DNA of 18,802 nucleotides from Lachnospiraceae bacterium (GTDB taxonomy: Bacteria; Bacillota; Clostridia; Lachnospirales; Lachnospiraceae): NCBI GenBank assembly GCA_900767585.1, contig CAAFZP010000093.1, positions 1-18,802 on the forward strand, read 5' to 3'. The translations under genes were made by a program, and so were the position numbers. Numbering within the stretch: position 1 is the first letter of the stretch; each line of letters begins with the position of its first letter. Shown here piece after piece: positions 7,489 through 16,233 of the stretch. The notes under the pieces are model-generated. The model was not told the DNA's origin. It saw only the letters and a program-made list of their open reading frames with translations, and made no database searches.

Positions 7489-8283
7489 ATGGCTGAAGCA
7501 TATTCAAATTTTGCTGCTGTCTACGACGCGCTCATGGACAACATTCCCTATGATGAATGGGCGGACTACCTGCACAGCCTGCTTGTGGAATATGATATTT
7601 CAAGTGGCATTCTGGCAGAGCTTGGCTGTGGAACCGGAAATATAACCGAGCGTATGGCAGATTTCGGATACGACATGATCGGTATCGACAACTCCCCTGC
7701 CATGCTGGATATTGCAAATGAAAAGCGGGAACAGAATCATTCTTCATCGCTCTATCTGTGTCAGGATATGCGTGAGTTTGAGCTATACGGAACCGTTGCA
7801 GCCATTGTAAGTCTCTGCGACAGCGTCAATTATATTACCGAACCGCAAGAGCTTACGCATGTATTTTCGCTCGTCAATAACTACCTTGATCCGGGCGGAC
7901 TTTTCATCTTCGACTTCCATACGGAGCATTATTACCGGGATGTTGTAGCCGAAGCGACGATCGCCGAGGATCGGGATGATATCAGCTTTATCTGGGATAA
8001 TTATTATGATGAAGAGGAAGCAATTAACGAGCTTGCTTTAAGTTTGTTCGTAAAGGAACCTTCGGATTCCGACGATAACCTGTTCCGCAAATATGAGGAA
8101 TTACATGTGCAAAAAGGGTACACACTAAAGCAGATGAAACAGATGGTAGCCGATTCCGGTCTTACCCTGCTTGCCGCCTATGATGCATTCACACATGAGC
8201 CGGCGGACGAGGAATGTGAACGTATTTATATCATCGCGAAAGAAACACGAAACAAGAATTCAAAGAAACAATATATAGAATGA
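7489..8283 (+). CDS. Class I SAM-dependent methyltransferase
   Basis: This 264-residue cytoplasmic protein has the seven-strand methyltransferase pattern: motif I ELGCGTGNITERM (about residues 44-56), motif II acidic loop in YDMIGIDNSPAMLDIA (about 60-75), CQDMREF, and post-motif DPGGLFIFDFHTEHYY. It resembles the Firmicute YqeM-like group of small-molecule methyltransferases, whose substrate is undefined. A strong AAGGAGG precedes the ATG. The stop at 8281-8283 lies 26 bases before the hslO start, so both genes are probably co-transcribed from the promoter at 7423. The substrate is not known. Methylation of a small molecule or cell-envelope compound is as likely as RNA. Confidence 0.85.
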   Translation: MAEAYSNFAAVYDALMDNIPYDEWADYLHSLLVEYDISSGILAELGCGTGNITERMADFGYDMIGIDNSPAMLDIANEKREQNHSSSLYLCQDMREFELYGTVAAIVSLCDSVNYITEPQELTHVFSLVNNYLDPGGLFIFDFHTEHYYRDVVAEATIAEDRDDISFIWDNYYDEEEAINELALSLFVKEPSDSDDNLFRKYEELHVQKGYTLKQMKQMVADSGLTLLAAYDAFTHEPADEECERIYIIAKETRNKNSKKQYIE

Positions 8284-8309
8284 TTTTTACCTTGAAGGAG
8301 GATAAATTT

Positions 8310-9167
8310 ATGGCAGATACAATGATTCGTGGCATGGCAGCGAACAAGCAGGTTCGTTTCTTCGCCTGCAACTCTACCGATACTGTGGAAAAAGCAAGAA
8401 TTACACATCATACCAGCCCGGTTGTTACGAACGCACTCGGCAGACTGTTGACCGGAGGCGTGCTGATGGGTGCCATGTGTAAAAATGATACCGACAAATT
8501 AACACTCCGTATCCAGTGCCAGGGGCCGATCTCCGGTATGCTTGTCACTGCCGATGCAAACGGACATGTCAAGGGATATGTCAGCGAACCGGAGGTTATG
8601 CTTCCGGCAAACGATGTCGCAAAAGCAGTAGACCTTGGTGTCTTAAGCGTCATCAAAGATATCGGTCTGAAGGAGCCATATGTCGGCGACACCCATCTGG
8701 TAAGCGGCGAGATTGCAGAGGATCTGACCTACTATTTTGCAACAAGTGACCAGATTCCAAGCTCTGTGGCTCTGGGCGTACTGTTCAACGACGATACATC
8801 CGTAGCAAATGCCGGTGGATTTATCATCCAGCTGATGCCATTTGCTGAGGACGCATTGATTGATGAGCTGGAGAAACGTCTGAAAGGATTTTCTTTCACT
8901 GCACTTCTCAAGCAGGGCATGTCTGTGGAAGCTATCGTGCGAAAATTGTTCGAAGGCTATGATGTCGAGCTGACCGATTCCATGCCTTGCGCGTATGTCT
9001 GCGATTGCAGCAAGGAGCGTGTCGAGCAGGCAGTTATCAGCCTTGGCAGAAAAGAGCTTGGAGCTATGATTGCCGACAACAAGCCGATTGAAGTTGTGTG
9101 CGACTTCTGTCACACGAAATATACGTTTTCACCGGATGAGCTGTTGAATATCCTGAAGAATAAATAA
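8310..9167 (+). CDS. hslO: Hsp33 redox-regulated chaperone
   Basis: A 285-residue cytoplasmic holdase chaperone that is activated by oxidation. The N-terminal domain shows family motifs (TNALGRLLTGGVLMGAMCK, GYVSEP). The C-terminal redox switch has the zinc-binding CDC (C231, C233) and CDFC (C264, C267) pairs, all four cysteines present. In the reduced state they bind Zn2+. Oxidative stress forms disulfides and exposes the client-binding surface. The start at 8310 is chosen because AAGGAGG lies 7 bases upstream and the family begins at this point. A longer in-frame reading from 8280 would overlap the methyltransferase stop and has no such site. Length is normal for the family (about 290). Confidence 0.96.
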   Translation: MADTMIRGMAANKQVRFFACNSTDTVEKARITHHTSPVVTNALGRLLTGGVLMGAMCKNDTDKLTLRIQCQGPISGMLVTADANGHVKGYVSEPEVMLPANDVAKAVDLGVLSVIKDIGLKEPYVGDTHLVSGEIAEDLTYYFATSDQIPSSVALGVLFNDDTSVANAGGFIIQLMPFAEDALIDELEKRLKGFSFTALLKQGMSVEAIVRKLFEGYDVELTDSMPCAYVCDCSKERVEQAVISLGRKELGAMIADNKPIEVVCDFCHTKYTFSPDELLNILKNK

Positions 9168-9268
9168 TCCGCTTATCCGATATAGATTTGCATCACATAA
9201 ACAAAACAGATGGTACGAGCTGTGATATGAAATAATACATCAAACACGATCACAAGGAGGTTTGCAAT

Positions 9269-10105
9269 ATGGAACGAATCGATTTACATGTACATTCCAA
9301 TGCGTCCGACGGTTCTCTGACACCGACAGAGGTCGCCAACGAAGCGATGCGGATGGGACTTTCAGCGATTGCCCTGACCGATCACGACACGGTCGATGGC
9401 GTGGCAGAAATCTTAGACTATACAAAGGACAAGCCTTTGGAGGTAGTGCCGGGCATCGAACTGTCCTGCTACTACAACAATCGTGAGATTCATATTCTCG
9501 GCTTCTATATGGACTGCGAAAACCCAGAGCTTCAAAAAGAGCTTGCCGTATTAAAGGAAGCACGCGAAGGAAGAAATGAGAAAATGGTAGCGATGATGCA
9601 GGCAGATGGTCTCCCTGTCACGATGGAGAAGCTGCTTCACGGCAACCCGGACAGCGTCATCACACGGGCACATTTCGCAAGAGTTCTGGTCGAGGAAGGT
9701 GTCTGCAAAGACAAGGATACCGCCTTCCGCAAATACATCGGCATCGGCTGTAAATATTACCTGCCGAAGCCACAGGTTACCTGTGAGACTGCTATGCGTA
9801 TCTTAACGACTTATGGCAAAGCGGCATTTCTGGCACATCCTCTGCTCTATCATCTTGGTTATGCACAGATTGATGAGCTGTTAGCATATCTGAAGTCCCT
9901 TGGTTTAAAAGGACTTGAGGCATTCCACTCTTCGAACAACCGCTTTGAAAGTGAGAAGCTCCGCTCGCTGGCTGCCAAATACGGACTGGCAATCTCCGGC
10001 GGGTCGGATTTCCATGGGGTTGTAAAGCCGAATATACAGATGGGAATCGGACGGGGAAATATGAATATTCCAATGAGTCTGCTTGATACAATTAAAACTT
10101 TATAA
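9269..10105 (+). CDS. PHP-domain phosphoesterase (RNase AM / nucleoside bisphosphate phosphatase-like)
   Basis: A 278-residue cytoplasmic protein of the YciV/TrpH-like PHP family (COG0613 type). Metal-binding motifs in order: DLHVHSNASDGS (H7, H9, D14), LTDHDT (D38, H39, D40), GIELS (E64), IHILG (H75), the helical insertion with RAHFARVL (H135), AHPLLYH (H190) and SGGSDFHG (D247, H249). Characterised relatives are 3',5'-nucleotide bisphosphatases and 5'-3' exonucleases trimming RNA ends, working with three metal ions. A good AAGGAGG precedes the ATG. The 101-base gap to hslO could allow read-through or a separate promoter, and no strong promoter was recognised. The gene ends at a bidirectional terminator. 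The exact substrate is inferred from the family. Confidence 0.9.
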   Translation: MERIDLHVHSNASDGSLTPTEVANEAMRMGLSAIALTDHDTVDGVAEILDYTKDKPLEVVPGIELSCYYNNREIHILGFYMDCENPELQKELAVLKEAREGRNEKMVAMMQADGLPVTMEKLLHGNPDSVITRAHFARVLVEEGVCKDKDTAFRKYIGIGCKYYLPKPQVTCETAMRILTTYGKAAFLAHPLLYHLGYAQIDELLAYLKSLGLKGLEAFHSSNNRFESEKLRSLAAKYGLAISGGSDFHGVVKPNIQMGIGRGNMNIPMSLLDTIKTL

Positions 10106-10118
10106 ATGTATCTCCGCG

Positions 10119-10149
10119 AAAAAAAGGAACCCAAACCGGGTTCCTTTTT
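10119..10149. terminator. Bidirectional intrinsic terminator
   Basis: GGAACCC (10126-10132) pairs with GGGTTCC (10138-10144) around a five-base loop, with A runs on the left and T runs on the right, so it works in both directions. It serves the convergent PHP gene and SNF transporter gene. Confidence 0.9.
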
Positions 10150-10157
10150 CTATATGT

Positions 10158-11555
10158 TTACAGTTTCATGATTCCGAGTGTCTGCAGCAAAAGCAGGATC
10201 AGGAAGATTGGAGCGATGACCTTTACCATAGCTGTGTAAAGCCGCTTTCTTCCCATCTTACAACCGCTCTTTTCTACTTCTTCGATTACAGTCTTCGGTT
10301 TGATGACCCATCCCACAAGAATACAGGTTGCAAGCGCTACGATCGGCATCAGCAGATTGTTACTGATGTAATCCATGATATCTAAGATCTGCGCCGTTGA
10401 GCCGTTTGGAAGCTTGAACTCGAAGTACAGCTTATTGTATCCAAGGCAGACAACGATACCGACGATCAGTGCAAAGATTCCCTCGATTGTGCCGGCCTTT
10501 GTTCTGCTTGTATGGAATGCATCCATAATACATGATACAACCGCCTCCATGACGGATACCGCACTTGTAAATGCAGCGAACAATACCATTGCAAAAAAGA
10601 TTGTACCGATTATATTTCCGGCAGCACCCATTGCAGCAAATACCTTTGGCAAAGATACAAACATCAGACTTGGTCCGGATGACATACCCTCTGTTCCCAT
10701 AAATGCATACACAGCCGGAATAATCATCGCGCCTGCAAGGAATGCAACAACCGTATCAAATATCTCAATCTGATTAATTGATTTTCCAAGGTTCGCATCA
10801 TCCTTCACATACGAACCATATGTAATCATGATACCCATTGCCACAGACAAGCTGAAGAACAACTGTCCGAGCGCATCGATCAGAACCGTAAATAACTTTC
10901 CGATTGTCAATCCCTCAAAATTAGGAACAACATATATTTTAAATCCCTGCAGACCGGTTACTACTTCACCTGCATCATTTGTGTTTTTCAACGTTAATGA
11001 GAATATTGCAATTCCAAAAATCATGACAAGCAGGATTGGCATGATAACCTTCGATGTAGACTCAATTCCCTTATTAACACCACGGAATACGATAAATGCA
11101 GATATCGCAAGGAATATCACAAATGTGATGATTGGTTCCCACTGTGAAGTGATGAATCCGGTAAAGAATCCGTCCTGTGCAGCTTCGGCTCCATGCCCTG
11201 TCAAAAATACAAAGAAATATTTTACTACCCAGCCACCGATCGTGCAGTAATACGGCATGATGATAACCGGTATAATGCTCGCAATAACGCCTAAGAAGCC
11301 CCATTTATCACGAAGCTTTGTGTATGCTGTAAGCGGGCTCTGCTTTGTCTTTCGACCGATTGCAATCTCTGTAGTCAGCAGCGTGTAACCGAAGGTCAGC
11401 GCCAGAATAATATAGACGACTAAGAATAATCCGCCCCCATCCTTGGCTGCCAGATACGGAAACCGCCAGATATTTCCAAGACCAACCGCACTACCTGCCG
11501 CCGCAAGTACGAATCCGATTGATCCACCAAATGAGTGTCGCTTCTTTTCTTCCAT
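10158..11555 (-). CDS. Sodium-dependent amino-acid-type transporter (SNF/NSS family)
   Basis: A 465-residue integral membrane protein of the LeuT-fold neurotransmitter:sodium symporter family, with about 11-12 helices. Helix 1 shows the unwound, sodium-binding family motif GSAVGLGNIWRFPYL (about 21-35), followed by DGGGLFLVVYII. Helix 6 region SVAMGIMITYGSY and helix 7-8 region AAFTSAVSVMEAVVS are also typical. Bacterial members of this length (TnaT, MhsT type) import amino acids such as tryptophan or other hydrophobic ones with Na+. The precise substrate is not visible. A GAGGG ribosome binding site precedes the start. It forms a single-gene unit between two terminators. The 252-base region upstream holds the ldhA terminator and an AT-rich stretch where the promoter must lie. 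Confidence 0.93.
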   Translation of the reverse strand: MEEKKRHSFGGSIGFVLAAAGSAVGLGNIWRFPYLAAKDGGGLFLVVYIILALTFGYTLLTTEIAIGRKTKQSPLTAYTKLRDKWGFLGVIASIIPVIIMPYYCTIGGWVVKYFFVFLTGHGAEAAQDGFFTGFITSQWEPIITFVIFLAISAFIVFRGVNKGIESTSKVIMPILLVMIFGIAIFSLTLKNTNDAGEVVTGLQGFKIYVVPNFEGLTIGKLFTVLIDALGQLFFSLSVAMGIMITYGSYVKDDANLGKSINQIEIFDTVVAFLAGAMIIPAVYAFMGTEGMSSGPSLMFVSLPKVFAAMGAAGNIIGTIFFAMVLFAAFTSAVSVMEAVVSCIMDAFHTSRTKAGTIEGIFALIVGIVVCLGYNKLYFEFKLPNGSTAQILDIMDYISNNLLMPIVALATCILVGWVIKPKTVIEEVEKSGCKMGRKRLYTAMVKVIAPIFLILLLLQTLGIMKL

Positions 11556-11740
11556 CCTTTTTCCCTCTCTTTTTCATACTTGATTCACAACACATACCCT
11601 CTTATATATAAAGGATTCTGTATCATGCATCTTGTCTGTTATTTGCTGTCTGATTTCATTTTGTTGCTCTATAAACAGCAGATAAAAGCCATTTTATCAT
11701 AAATTCATTTTTTTATCCACATCTATTTGATAAAAGTAGC

Positions 11741-11782
11741 AAAAATGGGCAGATATATGTGTGATACATACATCTGCCCATT
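11741..11782 (-). terminator. Terminator of ldhA
   Basis: An 11-bp perfect stem, AATGGGCAGAT (11744-11754) with ATCTGCCCATT (11772-11782), contains a further ATGT/ACAT pairing inside. On the minus strand it is followed by TTTTTGCT. It lies 26 bases past the ldhA stop and insulates the SNF transporter gene. Confidence 0.85.
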
Positions 11783-11807
11783 CTTATGATTGTCATAATC
11801 TTCCAAT

Positions 11808-12797
11808 CTATTTTACCTGATTGACTTCATGGATTGTTCCATTTCCATAATCAAGCGCATTCTGTATGGTTGTCCGGCTGATTGCCGCAAGTGCCTCCCG
11901 CGTCAGAAACCCCTGATGGGACGTAATGATAACATTAGGGAATGACAGTAATCTGGCTGTGATAGAATGCTGCAACAGCTCGTCCTCCCGGTTTTCAAAT
12001 ACATTGTCTCCCTCTTCCTCGTATACATCCAGACCGACGCCGAAGAATTTGCCCTGCCGGATACCCTGTATCAGTTCCTCTGAATCGACCAGCGCACCAC
12101 GGGATGTATTGACTAAGATCACATCATCCTTCATCTGTGCAATCGTATCCTTGTTGATCATGTGATAAGTCTCGTCTGTGAGCGGGCAATGCAGGGAAAT
12201 CAAGTCACTCTGCTTCAGCACGTCTTCGAGCGGCATGTATTCCACGAATTCCAGCTCTTTATTCGGGTACATATCATACGCGATTACGCGCATACCAAAT
12301 CCACGGCAGATCCGGCACATTGCAGCACCGATCTTTCCGGTCCCGATGATGCCCGCGGTCTTCCCATGAAAATTCACTCCGGTTAATCCCACTAAGCTGA
12401 AATTATTCTCCCGCACCTTGATGTAGCTTTTGTGTACATGGCGGTTGACCGCAAGCGCCAGTGTAATCGCAAGCTCCGCAACGGCTTCCGGAGAATAGCC
12501 CGGCACACGCAGCACCGTAATGCCAAGTTCATTTGCCTTTTCCAAATCTATATTATTAAACCCGGCGCAGCGAAGCAGCACCAGTTTGATGTTTATTGCA
12601 GCAAGCTTCTCCAGTACAGGCGCGCTCAGATCCGAGTTTACGAACGCACAGATCGCATCGCAGCCCTGTGCGAGGGATACAGTCTTTGGTGAGATATCAA
12701 CTTCGTGGTAGATGATTTCAATGTCCGGGAAATGGGTGAGTTCTTTCTCGAAGGATTCCACGTCGTAGGTTGCTGCATCGTAAAATAGTATCTTCAT
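11808..12797 (-). CDS. ldhA: D-lactate dehydrogenase (D-2-hydroxyacid dehydrogenase family)
   Basis: This 329-residue cytoplasmic enzyme reduces pyruvate to D-lactate with NADH and regenerates NAD+ in fermentation. The NAD-binding motif is GTGKIG (G152, G154, G157). Catalytic residues are R233 (TSRGALVD), D257 (GLDVYEEE), E262 and H294 (SHQGFLTREALAAI). The last motif is characteristic of the E. coli LdhA-type branch rather than of phosphoglycerate or glycerate dehydrogenases, although related 2-hydroxyacid dehydrogenases cannot be fully excluded. An AAGGAG lies about 9 bases before the ATG. Both the ribosome binding site and the start codon are enclosed by a perfect 12-bp inverted repeat (12795-12839), which suggests control of expression at this point. 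Confidence 0.92.
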   Translation of the reverse strand: MKILFYDAATYDVESFEKELTHFPDIEIIYHEVDISPKTVSLAQGCDAICAFVNSDLSAPVLEKLAAINIKLVLLRCAGFNNIDLEKANELGITVLRVPGYSPEAVAELAITLALAVNRHVHKSYIKVRENNFSLVGLTGVNFHGKTAGIIGTGKIGAAMCRICRGFGMRVIAYDMYPNKELEFVEYMPLEDVLKQSDLISLHCPLTDETYHMINKDTIAQMKDDVILVNTSRGALVDSEELIQGIRQGKFFGVGLDVYEEEGDNVFENREDELLQHSITARLLSFPNVIITSHQGFLTREALAAISRTTIQNALDYGNGTIHEVNQVK

Positions 12798-12839
12798 AAT
12801 ATGTGTCTCCTTTTTTGTTTAAAGTACACACATATTATG
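12795..12839 (-). promoter_or_regulatory. Inverted repeat embracing the ldhA RBS and start codon
   Basis: CATAATATGTGT (12795-12806 on the plus strand) and ACACATATTATG (12828-12839) are perfectly complementary over 12 bp and separated by 21 bases. In the ldhA message the 3' arm contains the AUG, and the AAGGAG sits at the loop edge. It could be an mRNA hairpin that hides the start, or a pair of operator half-sites in DNA. Confidence 0.6.
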
Positions 12840-12865
12840 TCCAATTTTTCCTTGGTTATCACGTA

Positions 12866-13831
12866 TTACTGCAGCCGGATACTGATTTCACCGGTTGAGA
12901 GGTTTTCGCGGGTGCCATCCTCGTACTCGACAAGGAGATGGCACATGTCATCGATATCAAGGGCGGTTGCCTTGCGCTCACCATCCTTCGTCACAACACG
13001 AATGCATTTTCCAAGAACCAGGCTGCGCTTCTTGTATTCCGCGATGAATTCTTTCTTCGCAAAGTTTTTGTAGTAATAGAAATAGCGGTTCAGTGTCTCT
13101 GCCAGAATCTTATTCTTGATGTCACCGCTTTGCTCCTGCAGGACAGAACCGGCGATATTCTCCAGTTCTTTGCCGAATCCTTCCGTCGGCATATACAGAT
13201 TGATTCCGATTCCAACGATCACGTATTCTGGGTCCAAGTTTTCCATCTGAAATGCTGCCTGTGTCAGGATGCCGCATACCTTGTGCGAATCGATAAAGAT
13301 GTCGTTGACCCATTTGATCTGTGGTTTCTTGTCCGTGTATTTCTCGATTGCTTCGCACACTGCCACGGCGGCGATCGTCGTGAGCAGCGTCACTTCCTGA
13401 TTCGCGATCTGCGGCTTCAACAGGATACTGAAATAGATTCCTGTATTTGCCGGTGACTTAAACGACCGTCCCAGTCTTCCGAGTCCGTTCGTCTGCTCCA
13501 TCGCAGCAAGCACCAGGCCTTCTTCCTCCTGCGTCCGCTCCCGGAGTGCAAGGTTCGTGGAGTTGATACAGCGGAACACTTCCAACCGCACTGGGCACTC
13601 GACGTCCAGATATTTTGCCGTTCCTTGTACAGACAACACATCTGTATCCTCCGCCAGCTTGTAGCCTTTGTTATTCACGCCCTCGATTGCAAATCCATCC
13701 TCCTGCAATTTACGGATGGCTTTCCAGACTGCTGCCCGGCTGACAGATAGTTTCTTCGCAAGCTGCTCGCCAGACAGATAGGTGCCTCTGTTTTCTTCCA
13801 GTGTCTTTATGATTTCATCTCTGACTGCCAT
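12866..13831 (-). CDS. birA: Bifunctional biotin ligase / biotin operon repressor
   Basis: With the chosen start the protein has 321 residues, the usual length. The N-terminal winged helix (residues 1-60) contains LSGEQLAKKLSVSRAAVWKA and the wing VNNKGYKL. The central ligase domain has TNGLGRLGRSF for biotinyl-AMP binding, KWVNDIF and IVGIGINLY. The C-terminal SH3-like cap ends with ENLSTGEIS. The enzyme activates biotin with ATP and transfers it to a lysine of biotin-dependent carboxylases. The N-terminal domain represses biotin genes. Upstream in-frame ATGs at 13861 and 13879 add 10-16 poorly conserved residues. The one at 13831 has a nearby AGTAGGA but short spacing, so the start is uncertain. 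It lies downstream of endonuclease IV, probably in one transcript. Confidence 0.93.
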   Translation of the reverse strand: MAVRDEIIKTLEENRGTYLSGEQLAKKLSVSRAAVWKAIRKLQEDGFAIEGVNNKGYKLAEDTDVLSVQGTAKYLDVECPVRLEVFRCINSTNLALRERTQEEEGLVLAAMEQTNGLGRLGRSFKSPANTGIYFSILLKPQIANQEVTLLTTIAAVAVCEAIEKYTDKKPQIKWVNDIFIDSHKVCGILTQAAFQMENLDPEYVIVGIGINLYMPTEGFGKELENIAGSVLQEQSGDIKNKILAETLNRYFYYYKNFAKKEFIAEYKKRSLVLGKCIRVVTKDGERKATALDIDDMCHLLVEYEDGTRENLSTGEISIRLQ

Positions 13832-13917
13832 ATTTCCTACTCTCGATTCTTTGTTTTTCATGTCGCCTGACGGCTCCATGTGTATGTTCGCAATATGTCT
13901 AAGTTTCTTCGGACGAC

Positions 13918-14811
13918 TTACTCCGCAAGCTTCGTAATTCTTGTTGCATCATACTCGCCACTCCGGAGCATGTCAATCTCTTCCTTGTATGGTGGAAATG
14001 CTTTCTTCGCATCTGCAAGTGATTTCACATATGGTGTCTCCAGAATCTTCGGTACGTCCAAGAAATCCTTATGCCATACGATCTTGTATAACGCATCAAA
14101 CCCAATCGAACCAAGTCCGATATTCTCATGGCGATCCTTCGCCGCTCCGCGAGGATTCTTACTGTCGTTGATATGGAACACAGCAATCTGGTCCTTGCCG
14201 ATGATCTTGTCGAATTCTTCTATCACACTATCGAAATCATTTGCCACATCATACCCGGCATCGTTCGTGTGACACGTATCAAAACAGACACGCAGCTTAT
14301 CATTGTAAGTGACGCCATCATAAATGCGTGCCAGCTCCTCGAAGCTTCTGCCAATCTCGCTGCCCTTTCCTGCCATTGTCTCAAGCGCGATATGCACCGG
14401 CGTATCCTTGGTCAGCACTTCGTTTATCCCTTTAATAATGCTCGCGATACCGGCGTCGGCACCGGCATTCACATGAGAACCCGGATGCAGGACAAGCGTC
14501 TTGCTTCCCATTGCCGCGGTACGCTCGATCTCAGTCTTTAAGAAATCAACCGCCAACTGGTAGATCTCCGGCTTCACCGTATTTGCCAGATTGATGATAT
14601 ACGGTGCATGTACCACAAACTCTGTGATATCATTTGCCCGCATCAGTTCCCACGCTTCTTCCACGCGCAGCTCTGACACGTCCTTTCTGCGCGTATTCTG
14701 CGGCGCTCCTGTATATAACATAAATGTATTTGCGCCATAAGAGAGTGCTTCCTTCACCGAGCCAAGCATCATCTCTTTGCCGCTCATTCCAACATGACTT
14801 CCGATTTTCAT
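13918..14811 (-). CDS. nfo: Endonuclease IV (AP endonuclease)
   Basis: A protein of 297 residues with a TIM-barrel fold that cleaves DNA 5' of abasic sites in base-excision repair. The three-zinc ligand set is complete by alignment to the E. coli enzyme: H68 (VVHAPY), H109 (LHPGSH), E144 (ALETMAG), D178 and H181 (CFDTCHTNDAGYD), H213 (FHINDS), D226 and H228 (DRHENIGLG), E258 (LETP). An AAGGAG lies 9 bases before the ATG. It sits between a small membrane protein gene (47-base gap) and birA, all on one strand, and is likely part of one transcript. Nothing unusual is seen. Confidence 0.97.
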   Translation of the reverse strand: MKIGSHVGMSGKEMMLGSVKEALSYGANTFMLYTGAPQNTRRKDVSELRVEEAWELMRANDITEFVVHAPYIINLANTVKPEIYQLAVDFLKTEIERTAAMGSKTLVLHPGSHVNAGADAGIASIIKGINEVLTKDTPVHIALETMAGKGSEIGRSFEELARIYDGVTYNDKLRVCFDTCHTNDAGYDVANDFDSVIEEFDKIIGKDQIAVFHINDSKNPRGAAKDRHENIGLGSIGFDALYKIVWHKDFLDVPKILETPYVKSLADAKKAFPPYKEEIDMLRSGEYDATRITKLAE

Positions 14812-14858
14812 ACTGTATAAACTCCTTTTTATGAAATGTCTGTATATGATTTTATGCC

Positions 14859-15416
14859 TTACAACGATTGTCCGGATTGAGGCTGCGTGTTATATCCATT
14901 GTTCGGCATTTGGTACATCGGATCACCATAGTATGGTGTCTGCTGCATGTTATTATCCCTTCCGCACAACGTTCCAATCGTGATTGCCAGAAATATCATA
15001 GCCAATATATGAAATGGTTTTTCCATAAAATTCCTCATATTATTCAGAATCGAAGCTTTCGCCAGCACTGACGCCCCATAAAAAAAGGCATATTTCCGGT
15101 TTACTGCAACCATCCATATAACATTTAATACATTTAAAATAATATGGCTCACAAGAACAACGATTGAAATCGCCAATCCGGTTCTTTTCTTCTGCGATTT
15201 CCGTGTGATGGTGCATGCAAGAATATACAGTCCCACAGTCAGGATAGGACATATAATGCTGCGGATATCAAAGATTCGTTCGTTGTTTACATCCACGCCA
15301 AAAAATTGAACATATTTGTCCTGCGGTCCAAAGTAAATAATCCAGTTCATAATCATTGCCAGCACACTGCAGATCATCGCGATTGTAACCAACACATTTG
15401 TACATTTTAGTTTCAT
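14859..15416 (-). CDS. Four-helix membrane protein of unknown function
   Basis: A 185-residue protein that is not recognised. Four hydrophobic segments (about 8-28, 51-71, 81-104, 134-151) are separated by a basic loop (TRKSQKKRTG, about 71-80). A polar tail of about 34 residues is rich in Gln, Asn, Pro, Tyr and Gly (for example MYQMPNNGYNTQPQ). With an even number of helices and a positive loop after helix 2, both ends are probably on the cytoplasmic side. Similar small membrane proteins with Q/N/P/Y-rich tails are common in Clostridia and usually unannotated. GGGGGAAG precedes the start. It may be co-transcribed with nfo and birA, but the content gives no functional clue. Confidence 0.75.
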   Translation of the reverse strand: MKLKCTNVLVTIAMICSVLAMIMNWIIYFGPQDKYVQFFGVDVNNERIFDIRSIICPILTVGLYILACTITRKSQKKRTGLAISIVVLVSHIILNVLNVIWMVAVNRKYAFFYGASVLAKASILNNMRNFMEKPFHILAMIFLAITIGTLCGRDNNMQQTPYYGDPMYQMPNNGYNTQPQSGQSL

Positions 15417-15458
15417 ACACTTCCCCCGTATTTAAATTATAGTTTGCTAACCAAATAA

Positions 15459-15486
15459 CCGGAGCATTGTCAAACAATCACTCCGG
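15459..15486 (-). terminator. Hairpin between the HD-domain gene and the membrane protein gene
   Basis: CCGGAG (15459-15464) pairs with CTCCGG (15481-15486). Inside it, ATTGT pairs with ACAAT across a small internal loop and a three-base loop. On the minus strand only TTATTT follows, so it is at best a weak terminator after the phoH-HD operon. A regulatory hairpin is possible. Confidence 0.4.
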
Positions 15487-15545
15487 AATCAGTTTACAAT
15501 TATTATAATTATAGCATTTTTCTACAGGAATATCCACAGAAGATT

Positions 15546-16211
15546 TTACAGTACCTTGCTGCCATTGGCGGTCAGCTTGAATTTCGCTCCGAACAACTCC
15601 GCCCCGTGCCGGCACATCTGCATCCGTCCAAGGAAAATATCGAAATACTCATACATCGTACAGATCTTCTCATCGATTTTGAGTTCCAATGCAATCTGGC
15701 GTTTCTCCCGGTTGATCTTCAGATTCGCTTCCGTGACTGCGTAATTCACCCAGTCGTGAATATCATAGGTCGACTTATCACGCGAACGCACACGGCTTCT
15801 GCGGACATCCGTCTTATCCGCAATAATCATCGCCGCTGACACAATATCCACCGCACCTCCGGTTGACTCGTCGTGATGCCCAATCGCAGAAACGATGGTT
15901 GCACGATCGGTAAACGGCATATCCATCCGCCGTAGGATATCATTTGCAAGGAGCGCGCCATACTCGGCATGGTGTTCACGATTGACTGCATTGCCAATAT
16001 CATGCATATATCCGGCAATCTTCGCAAGTTCGATCTCCGCGTCAGCATGTCCGAACTTCTCCAGCAGATAGGCTGCCCGTTCTGCTACCAGCGTGCAATG
16101 TGTCTTCGAATGCTCCGTATAGCCAAGCGTGGCTAAATTCGCATCGCCCTTCTTGATAAATTCGTTGATCTCTTTGTTCTTGATTATGTCTTTGTATAGT
16201 ATCTGTGCCAT
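15546..16211 (-). CDS. HD-domain metal-dependent phosphohydrolase
   Basis: A 221-residue cytoplasmic protein. The HD domain (about 30-140) has an early histidine (EHSKTH, 34-38), the defining doublet H70-D71 in AGYMHDIGN, histidines at 80-81 (REHHAEYGA) and 112-113 (GHHDES), and D132 in IIADKTD. This is the metal-binding order of the family. HD proteins hydrolyse phosphomonoesters or phosphodiesters, often nucleotides or second messengers, and the substrate here is unknown. The C-terminal about 70 residues form a mixed domain without known motifs. It starts 22 bases after the phoH stop with an AAGGG site, so the two are an operon. This suggests a shared role in RNA or nucleotide metabolism, by inference only. 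Confidence 0.87.
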   Translation of the reverse strand: MAQILYKDIIKNKEINEFIKKGDANLATLGYTEHSKTHCTLVAERAAYLLEKFGHADAEIELAKIAGYMHDIGNAVNREHHAEYGALLANDILRRMDMPFTDRATIVSAIGHHDESTGGAVDIVSAAMIIADKTDVRRSRVRSRDKSTYDIHDWVNYAVTEANLKINREKRQIALELKIDEKICTMYEYFDIFLGRMQMCRHGAELFGAKFKLTANGSKVL

Positions 16212-16233
16212 TTTCTAAACCCTTCTTCTTATC

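Noticed and set aside
8280..8312. Longer Hsp33 start at 8280 overlapping the methyltransferase stop
   Set aside because: The added residues do not belong to the family, and the AAGGAGG sits just before the ATG at 8310.
12816..12844. TTGGAC-N17-TAAACA as the ldhA promoter
   Set aside because: The transcript would begin inside the ribosome binding site, so it is an unlikely promoter despite good spacing.
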